64,000 nt of DNA, taken from positions 124,001 to 188,000 of the forward strand of contig JACKLP010000005.1 of NCBI GenBank assembly GCA_024235875.1, read 5' to 3'. This stretch comes from Burkholderiaceae bacterium. GTDB lineage: Bacteria > Pseudomonadota > Gammaproteobacteria > Burkholderiales > Burkholderiaceae_E. The position numbers were made by a program, and so were the translations under genes. Below the pieces are notes generated by a model, which saw only the letters and a list, made by a program, of their open reading frames with translations, did no database searches and had not been told where the DNA came from. Below are positions 22,966-31,834 of this stretch, piece by piece. Position 1 is the stretch's first letter. The number at the start of each line of letters is the position of its first letter.

Positions 22966-25017
22966 TTACTCGCCGACCTTGACGACGGCCAGATCGGCTC
23001 GGGCCTGCCCGCGCGGCGACAGGTCCACGACCGGATAGGGATCGTCGGGGGGCCCCCAAGGCAGGCGCACGGTGGCCGGGTCCAGCGCAAGGCGATGTCG
23101 GCCGGCCCGCACCACGGCGAACTCATAGCGGCCGTCCGGACCGGTGACGGTCTCGAGGACACCATCGAGCATCACCCTCGCCCCGGGCACCGGTCTTTCG
23201 TTCGGCTGGCGTACGCCGTCGCCGTTGGCGTCCTCGAACACCATGCCGCCGACACTGCCCGCGCCCCGTCCATTTCCGGGCTGACCCGCCAGGTAGCCGC
23301 TGCCGCGCGAGTCGGCCCAACGCAAGGTCAGCCATAGGCTGCGCTCGCGCACCCGGTCGTCGGCCTGGCCGAACAGAGGTTGGGTGGAACCGGTCGATCC
23401 CACGACCAGGTTCCAGGACGCATTGGCCCCCACGCTCCAGCCGCCGCCGAGCGCCGCGCTCAGCTGGAGCGATGCCGCCAGCGCGTATTCGTTCCGAAAC
23501 GGGTCGCTGGTACGGGCATACCGAACCCACGATTGGAGCTGCCGCCCCTCGCCCAGGGGCCCGCCGTAGGAAACCCCCAGGGTCGGACGGAAGCGCCGAC
23601 CGGTGTCGCCATCCTCCACCCCGACACCGGCGGTCATGCCGAGCGACCAGTCCTGCCTGACACTCAGGTCGCGTGAAACCACCAGTTCCTGCACGCGGGA
23701 GTCGGTCCCGCTACGGACGGACGACAGGTTGTACTGGACCCGGTCGACGACGCCGCGCAGCGTGCGCGACAGATAGGCCGAGGCCTGGATATGCCGCCTC
23801 GACTCGCTGGCACCGTCATCGAAGCTCGGGTTCGATCCACGCCAATGCAGGTTGGCGCCGATCGATCGGCGCAGGTCCAGGCGCGTACCGGCCCCGATGC
23901 TGAACGCATTGGTGCGCATCGGCGCGCGCCCGGTCACCAGGGGGTCGGCCCGGTCGACCTCGGCGCCCGCGCCCCAGTAGCTAGACGGGTCGACATGGTC
24001 GTAGCGGGCCCACAGGCCTTGTTGGCCGGCGGACAGGACGGTCGAGTACCAGGACAGGCCGCGATCGATACGCCACACGGCACCGCGCCAGGCTTCATAG
24101 CCGTCGAGGTACTCGCTTTCGGCCCAGACGCCGACCCGCTTGCCGCTGTTGGCGACATATTGCAGGCGCCAGCGCAGGTGGTCCGAGAAATGACGGCCGC
24201 CGACCAGGCCGCTCCAGCCCGTATAGCTGCCGGTCTCCGGCGAATCGCGCACATCGATCAACTGCAACGCCGTCACGAGCGAACCGCCGATCCGGTGCGA
24301 GCCCGCGACCGTGGTGGCCCGGCCCGTTGTCCGCGTCAGGCCGTAGCCGGTCTGCCCCTCGAGCCGGACGATCCGGCCGGTCTCGGCCGCGAACCCGGAA
24401 ACCGGCGAGCGCAGATAGCTGCCGAGCCCCTCGAGGAGCACGCCGGGAAGGACGAAGCGACGCGCGCCGGCAAACACGCTGGTCGCCTTGCTGCGAAGCA
24501 GACCGATCGAGTTGCCCAGGCTCCAGCCACCCGCCAGCGGCATCCCGATCTGGCTCAGTGTCAGCCGGCCCGATCGGTTGGTGCCGGCGCCGAAGGGATC
24601 GGTCCGACTGGCCGACTGGTAGGCCGTCTCGACCAGGATCTCGCCATAGTTGAGCGTTTCGCGGCGGTGCAGCAGGAACACGCCGAGATCATTGCCGGCG
24701 GAGCCGACATTATTGGACCGGCGTCCTGCCCGGGTCTCCAGGACCGTGGCCCTGAAGCCCTCCGGTTCGGGGCCACCGGACTCGGGCTCGGCTCCTTCGG
24801 CCGCCTCGGCGCCGCCGGCCGAATTCATCAGCTGGTCCTGGTAGGGCAACTGCTCGAGCGCCTTGGCCCCCGCCGAACGCGTGACGTCGCCCCCGGGACG
24901 CACCGCGGCGTCGGACGACGCCGCGGCGGCGGCCGACGCCTCGCCGGACGGCGCCGATTGTGCCGCCGCCCAGACCGGCACCAGCAGGCAGGCAAAGGCA
25001 AGACGAGGGCTGGACAT
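22966..25017 (-). CDS. Outer-membrane beta-barrel-like protein with SdrD/CNA-B-like C-terminal domain
   Basis: A 683-residue exported protein. Signal peptide SSPRLAFACLLVPVWAAAQ is followed by an Ala/Gly/Glu-rich linker (20-95). Residues 100-600 are many alternating polar/aromatic strands (for example SWYSTVLSAGQQGLWARYDHVD and SLWLTLRWADSRGSGY), as in an outer-membrane barrel. Residues 610-683 form a SdrD/CNA-B-like domain: MVFEDANGDGVRQPNERPVPGARVMLDG, then TGPDGRYEFAVVRAG. I do not see the FimD/PapC plug or signature, yet position and topology suggest it could be the secretion platform for the adjacent pilin-like subunits. ATG 25017 gives the signal peptide; the frame extends further upstream without one. 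It is divergent from leuS. Confidence 0.65.
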   Translation of the reverse strand: MSSPRLAFACLLVPVWAAAQSAPSGEASAAAAASSDAAVRPGGDVTRSAGAKALEQLPYQDQLMNSAGGAEAAEGAEPESGGPEPEGFRATVLETRAGRRSNNVGSAGNDLGVFLLHRRETLNYGEILVETAYQSASRTDPFGAGTNRSGRLTLSQIGMPLAGGWSLGNSIGLLRSKATSVFAGARRFVLPGVLLEGLGSYLRSPVSGFAAETGRIVRLEGQTGYGLTRTTGRATTVAGSHRIGGSLVTALQLIDVRDSPETGSYTGWSGLVGGRHFSDHLRWRLQYVANSGKRVGVWAESEYLDGYEAWRGAVWRIDRGLSWYSTVLSAGQQGLWARYDHVDPSSYWGAGAEVDRADPLVTGRAPMRTNAFSIGAGTRLDLRRSIGANLHWRGSNPSFDDGASESRRHIQASAYLSRTLRGVVDRVQYNLSSVRSGTDSRVQELVVSRDLSVRQDWSLGMTAGVGVEDGDTGRRFRPTLGVSYGGPLGEGRQLQSWVRYARTSDPFRNEYALAASLQLSAALGGGWSVGANASWNLVVGSTGSTQPLFGQADDRVRERSLWLTLRWADSRGSGYLAGQPGNGRGAGSVGGMVFEDANGDGVRQPNERPVPGARVMLDGVLETVTGPDGRYEFAVVRAGRHRLALDPATVRLPWGPPDDPYPVVDLSPRGQARADLAVVKVGE

Positions 25018-25151
25018 GGATTTCGTCGGCCGCGGGGAGCAGGAATCGATGCACGCCGATCCCGTCCTCCCTCGAGACCCGCGCGCCGAAAGTCGGTCGG
25101 AGTTTACGGCAAGCGCGCGCCGCGACATGCCGGCGCCCCGGCCCCGCTCGC

Positions 25152-25157
25152 TATAAT
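25152..25157 (+). promoter_or_regulatory. Possible -10 box of leuS
   Basis: A perfect TATAAT lies 28 bases before the leuS start codon. No good -35 hexamer is found 16-18 bases upstream. Confidence 0.5.
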
Positions 25158-25184
25158 CCCGGGTTTCCCGGCCGCCCGTCCAAG

Positions 25185-27863
25185 ATGCAAGAGAAATACG
25201 ATCCGAAGGCCGTCGAGGCCGAGGCCCAGGCGCACTGGCAAGACATCGACGCCTACCGCGCGCGGGAACACGATCCCCGCTTCCCCAAGGGCAAGTTCTA
25301 CGCCTGCTCCATGCTGCCCTACCCCTCGGGGAAGCTGCACATGGGGCACGTGCGCAACTACACGATCAACGACGTCATGTATCGCTACCTGCGGATGAGC
25401 GGGTACAACGTACTGATGCCGATGGGCTGGGACGCGTTCGGCCTGCCTGCCGAGAACGCAGCCATTCGCAACAAGGTCGCGCCGGCCAAGTGGACCTACG
25501 AGAACATCGCCTACATGAAGGGGCAGATGCAGGCGATGGGCCTGGCCATCGACTGGTCGCGCGAGGTCGCGGCCTGCGATCCGAAGTACTACAAGTGGAA
25601 CCAGTGGCTGTTCCTGAAGATGCTCGAGAAGGGCATTGCCTATCGCAAGACCCAGGTCGTCAACTGGGATCCGGTCGACCAGACCGTGCTCGCCAACGAG
25701 CAGGTGATCGATGGTCGCGGCTGGCGAACCGGCGCGGTCGTCGAGAAACGCGAGATCCCCGGCTACTACCTGAAGATCACAGACTACGCCGACGAGCTGC
25801 TGGCCGCGGTCGAGAACGACCTCGATGGCTGGCCGGATCGCGTGCGAACGATGCAGGCGAACTGGATCGGCCGCTCCACCGGCGTGCGATTCGCCTTCAC
25901 ACACGAAATCCGTGATGCCGACGGCGAGCGGGTCGACGACGGGCGCATGTACGTCTTCACGACCCGCGCCGACACGATCATGGGCGTGACCTTCGTGGCG
26001 GTCGCGCCCGAACACCCGATTGCCTCCGTGGCAGCGGCCAGTGATCCGCAGATCGCGGCTTTCGTCGACGAGGCCCGCCAGGGCTCGGTCATGGAAGCCG
26101 ATCTCGCCACCATGGAAAAGAAAGGCGTACCGACCGGCTTGACGGTCACGCACCCGCTCACCGGCGCACCGGTCGACGTCTGGATCGGCAACTATGTGCT
26201 GATGAGCTACGGCGACGGCGCCGTGATGGGCGTGCCGGCACACGACGAGCGCGACTTCGCCTTCGCGAAGAAATACGACCTGCCGATTCGCCAGGTCGTC
26301 GCGATCGACGGCGAGGAATTCTCCACCGATGGCTGGCAGCCCTGGTACGAATCCAAGGCAGGCGGTCGATGCGTGAACTCCGGCAAGTACGACGGGCTCT
26401 CGTTCGAGGCCGCGATCGATGCCATCGCCGCCGACCTGGACGCGCGCGGGCTGGGCGGCAAGAAGGTACAGTGGCGTCTGCGCGACTGGGGCATCTCGCG
26501 CCAGCGCTACTGGGGCACACCGATCCCCATCATCCACTGCGACGACTGCGGCCCGGTTCCGGTGCCGGTGGCCGACTTGCCCGTGGTACTGCCAGAAGAT
26601 CTCGTCCCCGACGGCAGCGGCAACCCGCTGAACACCGACGAGCGCTTCCTGCGCTGCCAGTGCCCGAGCTGCGGCAAAGAGGCGCGGCGCGAGACCGACA
26701 CCATGGACACCTTCGTCGACTCGTCGTGGTACTACATGCGCTATTGCAGTCCCGACAACGACGACGCAATGGTCGACGCCCGCAACGACTACTGGATGCC
26801 GATGGACCAGTACATCGGCGGCATCGAGCATGCGGTGCTCCATCTGTTGTATGCGCGATTCTGGACCCGCGTGATGCGCGACATCACCGGCGAGGTGGCC
26901 GGCGACCCGGCGCGTGGCATCGTGCAATTCGACGAGCCGTTCACGCGGCTGCTTTGTCAGGGCATGGTGCTCAACCACATCTTCATGCGACGCACCGACA
27001 AGGGCGCGATCGACTACCTCTGGCCGGATGACGTCGAGTGGGTTCACGACGATGCCGGCAAGCCGGTGTCGGTGCGCTCCAAGCTCGATGGCCAACCGGT
27101 GGAATACGGCGGCATCGGCACGATGTCCAAGTCCAAGAACAACGGCGTCGATCCACAGGCGCTCATCGACGCCCATGGTGCCGACACCGCGCGACTGTTC
27201 GTGATGTTCGCGAGCCCGCCCGAGCAGACGCTCGAATGGTCGGGCGCAGGCGTCGACGGCGCCAATCGCTTCCTGCGCCGCCTGTGGACGTTTTGCCAGC
27301 GCCATGCCGGGCCCATCTCGGGTGCTGCCGACCTCGCCGACCCGGCCTCGCTCGACGAAGCCCAGCGAACGCTTCGCCGCGAGATCCACACGGTGCTGCG
27401 ACAGGCCGACTACGACTATCAACGCATCCAGTACAACACCGTCGTTTCGGCGGCGATGAAGATGCTCAATGCGCTCGAGGGCGCCAAGCTCGATGAGGCC
27501 TCGAGTGCGACCCCCGCCGTCCTGCGCGAATGCACATCGGTCCTGCTGCGAATCCTCTATCCGGTCGTTCCGCATGTGACCCATGCGATCTGGCAGGCGC
27601 TCGGCCTTGCGCGGGACGGGGTCGACCTTCTCGATGCACCCTGGCCACAGGTGGACGAGGGCGCGCTCGTCCAGGACGAGATCGACCTCGTCTTGCAGAT
27701 CAACGGCAAGGTGCGCGGATCGGTTCGTGTGGCTGCCAACGCCGATCGCAAGACGATCGAGGCCGCCGCGCTGGCCACCGAAGCCTTCGCCAAGCATGCC
27801 GAGGGCAAGACGCTTCGAAAGGCCATCGTCGTGCCCGGCCGACTCGTGAACCTGGTCGTCTGA
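25185..27863 (+). CDS. leuS: Leucine-tRNA ligase
   Basis: A 892-residue class Ia aminoacyl-tRNA synthetase charging tRNA-Leu. The HIGH motif appears as HMGH at 52-55 after PYPSGKL, and the KMSKS loop as MSKSK at about 647-651. The CP1 editing domain lies between (about 225-420, with the GTD-like and HDERD segments), and the C-terminal VQINGKVRGS-type domain closes the protein. Length is normal. ATG 25185 follows a TATAAT by 28 bases; the frame stays open upstream but without family similarity. It heads the leuS-lptE-holA operon; lptE begins within its stop codon. Confidence 0.98.
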   Translation: MQEKYDPKAVEAEAQAHWQDIDAYRAREHDPRFPKGKFYACSMLPYPSGKLHMGHVRNYTINDVMYRYLRMSGYNVLMPMGWDAFGLPAENAAIRNKVAPAKWTYENIAYMKGQMQAMGLAIDWSREVAACDPKYYKWNQWLFLKMLEKGIAYRKTQVVNWDPVDQTVLANEQVIDGRGWRTGAVVEKREIPGYYLKITDYADELLAAVENDLDGWPDRVRTMQANWIGRSTGVRFAFTHEIRDADGERVDDGRMYVFTTRADTIMGVTFVAVAPEHPIASVAAASDPQIAAFVDEARQGSVMEADLATMEKKGVPTGLTVTHPLTGAPVDVWIGNYVLMSYGDGAVMGVPAHDERDFAFAKKYDLPIRQVVAIDGEEFSTDGWQPWYESKAGGRCVNSGKYDGLSFEAAIDAIAADLDARGLGGKKVQWRLRDWGISRQRYWGTPIPIIHCDDCGPVPVPVADLPVVLPEDLVPDGSGNPLNTDERFLRCQCPSCGKEARRETDTMDTFVDSSWYYMRYCSPDNDDAMVDARNDYWMPMDQYIGGIEHAVLHLLYARFWTRVMRDITGEVAGDPARGIVQFDEPFTRLLCQGMVLNHIFMRRTDKGAIDYLWPDDVEWVHDDAGKPVSVRSKLDGQPVEYGGIGTMSKSKNNGVDPQALIDAHGADTARLFVMFASPPEQTLEWSGAGVDGANRFLRRLWTFCQRHAGPISGAADLADPASLDEAQRTLRREIHTVLRQADYDYQRIQYNTVVSAAMKMLNALEGAKLDEASSATPAVLRECTSVLLRILYPVVPHVTHAIWQALGLARDGVDLLDAPWPQVDEGALVQDEIDLVLQINGKVRGSVRVAANADRKTIEAAALATEAFAKHAEGKTLRKAIVVPGRLVNLVV

Positions 27864-28378
27864 TGCGCGTCGCGGGCAAGCGCGGAGCGCGCCGGCGGCT
27901 GGCGGCCGCCGGCGTCGCGCTGGCACTGGGGGCCTGTGGCTTCCACCTGCGCGAATCGGCCAACCTGCCCTTCGAGTCACTGCACCCGGCCTTCGCACCC
28001 AACTCCACGCTCGGAGTGGAGTTCAAGCGAGCGCTGCGCGCCGCGACCAATACCCGCATCGAGCCGGACCGAAACCAGGCGCAAGCGATTCTGGTCTCGA
28101 TGACCGAGCGCCGCGAGAAGGAGATCACCGTGTTCTCCTCGGCGGGGCGACCGCGCGAGTATCAGCTGCGGCTCGTATTCCAGTTCGCCCTCGTCGACCC
28201 GCGAGGCGTCGAGATGCTCAAGCCGACGACGATCACCTTGCGACGCGAGATCACCGCGAGCGACCTCCAGTTGCTCTCCAAGGAGCAGGAAGAAGTCCTG
28301 CTGTACCGCGAGATGCAGACCGACATGGTCCAGCAGGTGCTACGCCGCCTCTCGCTGATCCGCGTCGCCAAGCCCTGA
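27863..28378 (+). CDS. lptE: LPS-assembly lipoprotein LptE
   Basis: A 171-residue outer-membrane lipoprotein that plugs the LptD barrel and helps insert lipopolysaccharide. The lipobox LALGAC followed by GFHLR at about residues 21-30 marks the lipidated cysteine, and the CGFHLR start is the hallmark of LptE. The family region ITASDLQLLSKEQEEVLLYREMQTDMVQQVLRRL occupies the C-terminal third. Its ATG overlaps the leuS stop (TGATG), so it is translationally coupled. leuS-lptE-holA is a conserved order in many Proteobacteria. Confidence 0.95.
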   Translation: MRVAGKRGARRRLAAAGVALALGACGFHLRESANLPFESLHPAFAPNSTLGVEFKRALRAATNTRIEPDRNQAQAILVSMTERREKEITVFSSAGRPREYQLRLVFQFALVDPRGVEMLKPTTITLRREITASDLQLLSKEQEEVLLYREMQTDMVQQVLRRLSLIRVAKP

Positions 28379-28388
28379 GCCAAGCCCC

Positions 28389-29426
28389 TTGCAAGCACGG
28401 CCGGACGACATCGACAGGGTCTTGCAGGACGGCCTGCCGCCGGTCGTCTGGATCCACGGCGAAGAACCGCTGATCGAGATCGAGACGGCCGACGCCGTGC
28501 GTCGGCGTGCGCGAGAACTGGGCTTCGCCGAGCGGGTCGTGCTGCAGGTCGAGCGAGGATTCAGCCCGGACATGATTGGCGCCGAGACCGGCGCATTGTC
28601 CCTGTTCGCCGAGCGCAAGCTGGTGGAGGTCCGCTGCCCTGGTCGGCCGTCGAAGGAACTGGCCCGGGCCATCGCCGAGCAGGCGTCGACCCTGGCCGGA
28701 ACCGACGAGGTGCGACTGCTGGTCGGCAGCGGGCGCCTCGACAAGGCCACGACCGGCGCGGCCTGGTTCGCACCGGTCGCACGCGGCGGACTCGTGGTGC
28801 CAGTCTATCCGGTCGAGCGCTCGGCGCTGCCGCAGTGGATCGCCAACCGGCTGGCCCGGCAACGCCAACGCGCCGACGCCGACACCCTACGCATGATCGC
28901 CGAGCGCGTCGAGGGCAATCTGCTCGCCGCCCACCAGGAGATCCGCAAGCTCGGACTGCTGTTCGAACCCGGCGCGCTACCCGCCGAGGAAGCGCAAGAG
29001 GCGGTCCTGAGCGTGGCTCGCTACGGCTCTTTCGACCTGCTCGAGGCAGCGCTGTCCGGCGACGTCGAGCGCACGCTGCGCAGCCTCGACGGTTTGCGCG
29101 CCGAAGGCGAGCCGGCCCCGTTGCTGCTCTGGGCACTGGCCGACGGCACGCGGACGCTGGAGGCGGCGACCGAGGCCCGCCTGGGCGGACGCCCCGTGGC
29201 CGAGGTCCTGCGCTCGGCCCGCGTGTTCGGCCGCGCGCGCGAACAGGCGTTCCAGGCCGCGGCCAGCCGCTTCACGCCATCGCAAGTCCGAAAGATCCTG
29301 CAGAGCGCGGCCCGCACCGATAGAATCGTCAAGGGGATCGAAGCCGGCGACGAATGGGACGCACTGCTTCGCCTGGCGCTGGCATTGGCAGGGGCGCCCT
29401 TGCCGGCCGAACCTGCCGCCCGGTGA
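28389..29426 (+). CDS. holA: DNA polymerase III subunit delta
   Basis: A 345-residue clamp-loader subunit that opens the beta sliding clamp during replication. The N-terminal block VVWIHGEEPLIEIETADAVRR and the conserved EGNLLAAHQEIRKLGLL segment (about 175-192) are diagnostic of HolA. It starts at TTG 28389, 10 bases after lptE; no in-frame ATG exists before the conserved N-terminus. Length matches the family (about 340). The C-terminus is Ala/Pro-rich. Confidence 0.93.
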   Translation: MQARPDDIDRVLQDGLPPVVWIHGEEPLIEIETADAVRRRARELGFAERVVLQVERGFSPDMIGAETGALSLFAERKLVEVRCPGRPSKELARAIAEQASTLAGTDEVRLLVGSGRLDKATTGAAWFAPVARGGLVVPVYPVERSALPQWIANRLARQRQRADADTLRMIAERVEGNLLAAHQEIRKLGLLFEPGALPAEEAQEAVLSVARYGSFDLLEAALSGDVERTLRSLDGLRAEGEPAPLLLWALADGTRTLEAATEARLGGRPVAEVLRSARVFGRAREQAFQAAASRFTPSQVRKILQSAARTDRIVKGIEAGDEWDALLRLALALAGAPLPAEPAAR

Positions 29427-29455
29427 AACCCCCGAGTCATCTGTCCGGATCCGCC

Positions 29456-30739
29456 ATGGAACATCACGCTACCGACGTCAACGCCTACATCGACGATCTC
29501 GGCCGCCGCGCGCGACAGGCCTCGCGCGAGATGGCCCGTGCGCCGACCGCTGCCAAGAATGCGGCGCTGCTGGCCACCGCCGGCGCGATTCGCCGCGAGG
29601 CCGAGGCCCTGAAATCCGCCAATTCGCGCGACCTCGACGCGGCCCGCGCCGCGGGGCTGGACCCGGCCTTCGTCGACCGCCTGGCGCTGACCGACAAGGT
29701 CATTGCCGGCATGGCCGAAGGGCTGGAGCAGATCGCCACGCTCGCCGATCCGATCGGAGAGATCTCCGAGCTGCGCTACCGCCCCACCGGAATCCAGGTC
29801 GGCCGGATGCGGGTGCCGCTGGGCGTGATCGGCATCATCTACGAGTCGCGCCCCAATGTAACGATCGATGCCGCGGGCCTGTGCATCAAGTCGGGCAATG
29901 CCACGATCCTGCGTGGCGGATCCGAGGCCATCCACAGCAACCAGGCGCTCGCCGGCCTGATTCGCGAAGGCCTGCAAAGCGCGGGCCTGCCAGCCGAAGC
30001 GGTCCAGGTGGTCGAAACCACCGATCGGGCCGCGGTCGGCGCACTGATCCAGCGCCCCGAGTGGATCGATGTCATCGTCCCTCGCGGCGGCAAGTCGCTG
30101 ATCGAACGCATCTCGCGCGAGTCCCGCGTGCCGGTGATCAAGCATCTCGACGGGATCTGCCATGTCTTCATCGATGCTGCGGCCGAACCCGAGATGGCGA
30201 TCCGCGTCGCCGACAACGCCAAGACGCAGCGCTACTCGCCGTGCAACACGATGGAGACCCTGCTCGTCGATGCTTCGATCGCGCCAACCGTACTGCCGCG
30301 GCTGGGACGCATCTATGCGGACAAGGGCGTCGAGATGCGTGCCGATGAGCCCGCTTGCGCCCTGCTCGCCGAGGCCGGCCTGCCCTGCCAGCCGGCCACC
30401 GAAGACGACTGGCGCACCGAGTACCTGGCGCCGATCGTCTCGATACGGATCGTGCCCGGGATCGATGCCGCGATCGAGCACATCAACACCTACGGCTCGA
30501 ACCACACCGATGCCATCATCACCAACGACCACGGGCACGCGATGCGCTTCCTGCGCGAGGTCGATTCCTCGTCGGTGATGATCAATGCCTCGACACGCTT
30601 TGCCGATGGCTTCGAATTCGGCCTCGGGGCCGAGATCGGGATCTCCACCGACAAGCTCCACGCTCGCGGCCCCGTGGGCCTGGAGGGGCTGACATCGATG
30701 AAGTTCGTCGTGTTCGGCTCGGGTCAGGTCCGGACCTGA
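29456..30739 (+). CDS. proA: Glutamate-5-semialdehyde dehydrogenase
   Basis: A 427-residue NADPH-dependent enzyme reducing gamma-glutamyl phosphate to the semialdehyde in proline synthesis. Conserved blocks include PLGVIGIIYESRPNVTIDAAGLCIKSGNA (about 120-148), VPRGGKSLIE and the catalytic cysteine in YSPCNTMETLL (about 260). It is 29 bases behind holA, a common neighbour. proC, the final proline enzyme, is in the same window at 39539 but in a separate transcript. Confidence 0.97.
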   Translation: MEHHATDVNAYIDDLGRRARQASREMARAPTAAKNAALLATAGAIRREAEALKSANSRDLDAARAAGLDPAFVDRLALTDKVIAGMAEGLEQIATLADPIGEISELRYRPTGIQVGRMRVPLGVIGIIYESRPNVTIDAAGLCIKSGNATILRGGSEAIHSNQALAGLIREGLQSAGLPAEAVQVVETTDRAAVGALIQRPEWIDVIVPRGGKSLIERISRESRVPVIKHLDGICHVFIDAAAEPEMAIRVADNAKTQRYSPCNTMETLLVDASIAPTVLPRLGRIYADKGVEMRADEPACALLAEAGLPCQPATEDDWRTEYLAPIVSIRIVPGIDAAIEHINTYGSNHTDAIITNDHGHAMRFLREVDSSSVMINASTRFADGFEFGLGAEIGISTDKLHARGPVGLEGLTSMKFVVFGSGQVRT

Positions 30740-30769
30740 GCCGGCTTCGCCGCACTCCGGAGATCGCGC

Positions 30770-31198
30770 GTGGGCTCGGGCTACCTGTGGGTGAAGGCGC
30801 TTCATATCGTGTTCGTCACGAGTTGGTTCGCCGGGCTGTTCTACCTGCCCCGGATCTTCGTGAACCTGGCCATGACGGACCCCGGCGAGGCCCGCGACCG
30901 GCTGTTGCTGATGGCCGGCAAGCTCTACCGCTTCATGAACCCGCTGATGGTGCTGGCCCTTGGGCTGGGGCTGTGGTTGTGGCTGGGCTACGGTGTCGGC
31001 GCCGGCCAGGGATGGATGCATGCGAAGCTGGCACTGGTGGTGCTGTTGCTGGGCTATCACCATGCCTGCGCTCGCCTGCTGCGCAAGTTCCGCGAGGACC
31101 GCAATGCCCGATCGCATGTCTGGTACCGCTGGTTCAACGAAGTGCCGGTATTGATCCTGCTCGCGGTCGTCGTGCTCGTCGTGGTGCGACCGTTCTGA
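30770..31198 (+). CDS. hemJ: Protoporphyrinogen IX oxidase HemJ-like membrane protein
   Basis: This 142-residue protein has four hydrophobic helices and the HemJ (UPF0093) pattern: LWVKALHIVFVTSWFAGLFYLPRIFV in the first helix and HAKLALVVLLLGYHH in the third. The histidines bind haem in HemJ, which oxidises protoporphyrinogen IX to protoporphyrin IX at the inner membrane. GTG 30770 gives the family start; length matches. It follows proA by 30 bases and could be part of the same transcript. Confidence 0.9.
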   Translation: MGSGYLWVKALHIVFVTSWFAGLFYLPRIFVNLAMTDPGEARDRLLLMAGKLYRFMNPLMVLALGLGLWLWLGYGVGAGQGWMHAKLALVVLLLGYHHACARLLRKFREDRNARSHVWYRWFNEVPVLILLAVVVLVVVRPF

Positions 31199-31234
31199 GC
31201 GTCGAGCACCCGAAGTCCGCGCCTGGAGACCCGA

Positions 31235-31834
31235 ATGAAAATGATCGAGTATTTCGTCCATCCCTCGTCACCGTGGGCCTATCTCGGCCACCGACGCTTC
31301 ATGGCGATCGCTCGGCGCCACGATGCCAACATCGTGCTGCGACCGATCGACCTGAACCGGATCTTTCCGATCTCCGGCGGCCTGCCGTTGCCCAAGCGTG
31401 CACCCCAGCGCCAGGCCTATCGGCTGGCGGAACTCTCTCGCTGGAGCCGCCATCTGGGCATGCCGCTGAACCTGCACCCGCGCCATTTCCCGGTCGATGG
31501 CGTGCCGGCGAGTCTGGCTGTCATCGCCGCCTTCCACCAGGCCGGCATCGAGCGCGCGATGGAGTTCACCGCGCGTCTGATGGAAGGCGTCTGGGTCAAC
31601 GAACAAGACATTTCCGATCGAGACACCCTGGCCGCGATCGCGTCGTCCTGCGGGCTCGATGCGCAGTCCGTGCTGTCGGCCAGTGCCGCATCGGGCACCG
31701 AGCTCGATCGCAACACCGCCGACGCCACCGAGGCGCAAGTGTTTGGTGTGCCCTGGTACCGCTTTGCGGGCGAGTCCTTCTGGGGTCAGGATCGACTCGA
31801 ATTCGTCGAGCGCGCGCTTGCCAGTGCCGAGTGA
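31235..31834 (+). CDS. 2-hydroxychromene-2-carboxylate isomerase family (DsbA-like)
   Basis: A 199-residue thioredoxin-fold protein of the kappa-GST/HCCA isomerase family. The N-terminal MIEYFVHPSSPWAYLGHRRF has the SPWAYLG block where the glutathione-interacting Ser sits, and the C-terminal TEAQVFGVPWYRFAGESFWGQDRLEFVERAL is the family's cis-Pro region (GVP). Known members isomerise hydroxychromene-carboxylate in naphthalene breakdown, but many housekeeping relatives have unknown glutathione-dependent roles, which is more likely here. It is 36 bases behind hemJ. Confidence 0.88.
   Translation: MKMIEYFVHPSSPWAYLGHRRFMAIARRHDANIVLRPIDLNRIFPISGGLPLPKRAPQRQAYRLAELSRWSRHLGMPLNLHPRHFPVDGVPASLAVIAAFHQAGIERAMEFTARLMEGVWVNEQDISDRDTLAAIASSCGLDAQSVLSASAASGTELDRNTADATEAQVFGVPWYRFAGESFWGQDRLEFVERALASAE

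Noticed and set aside
25104..27998. 964-codon open frame antisense to leuS
   Set aside because: leuS on the other strand has full family motifs; the antisense translation is Arg/His/Val-rich with no motifs, typical of high-GC shadow frames.
29021..31261. 746-codon open frame antisense to holA, proA and hemJ
   Set aside because: Covers three well-supported genes on the plus strand and shows no motifs of its own.
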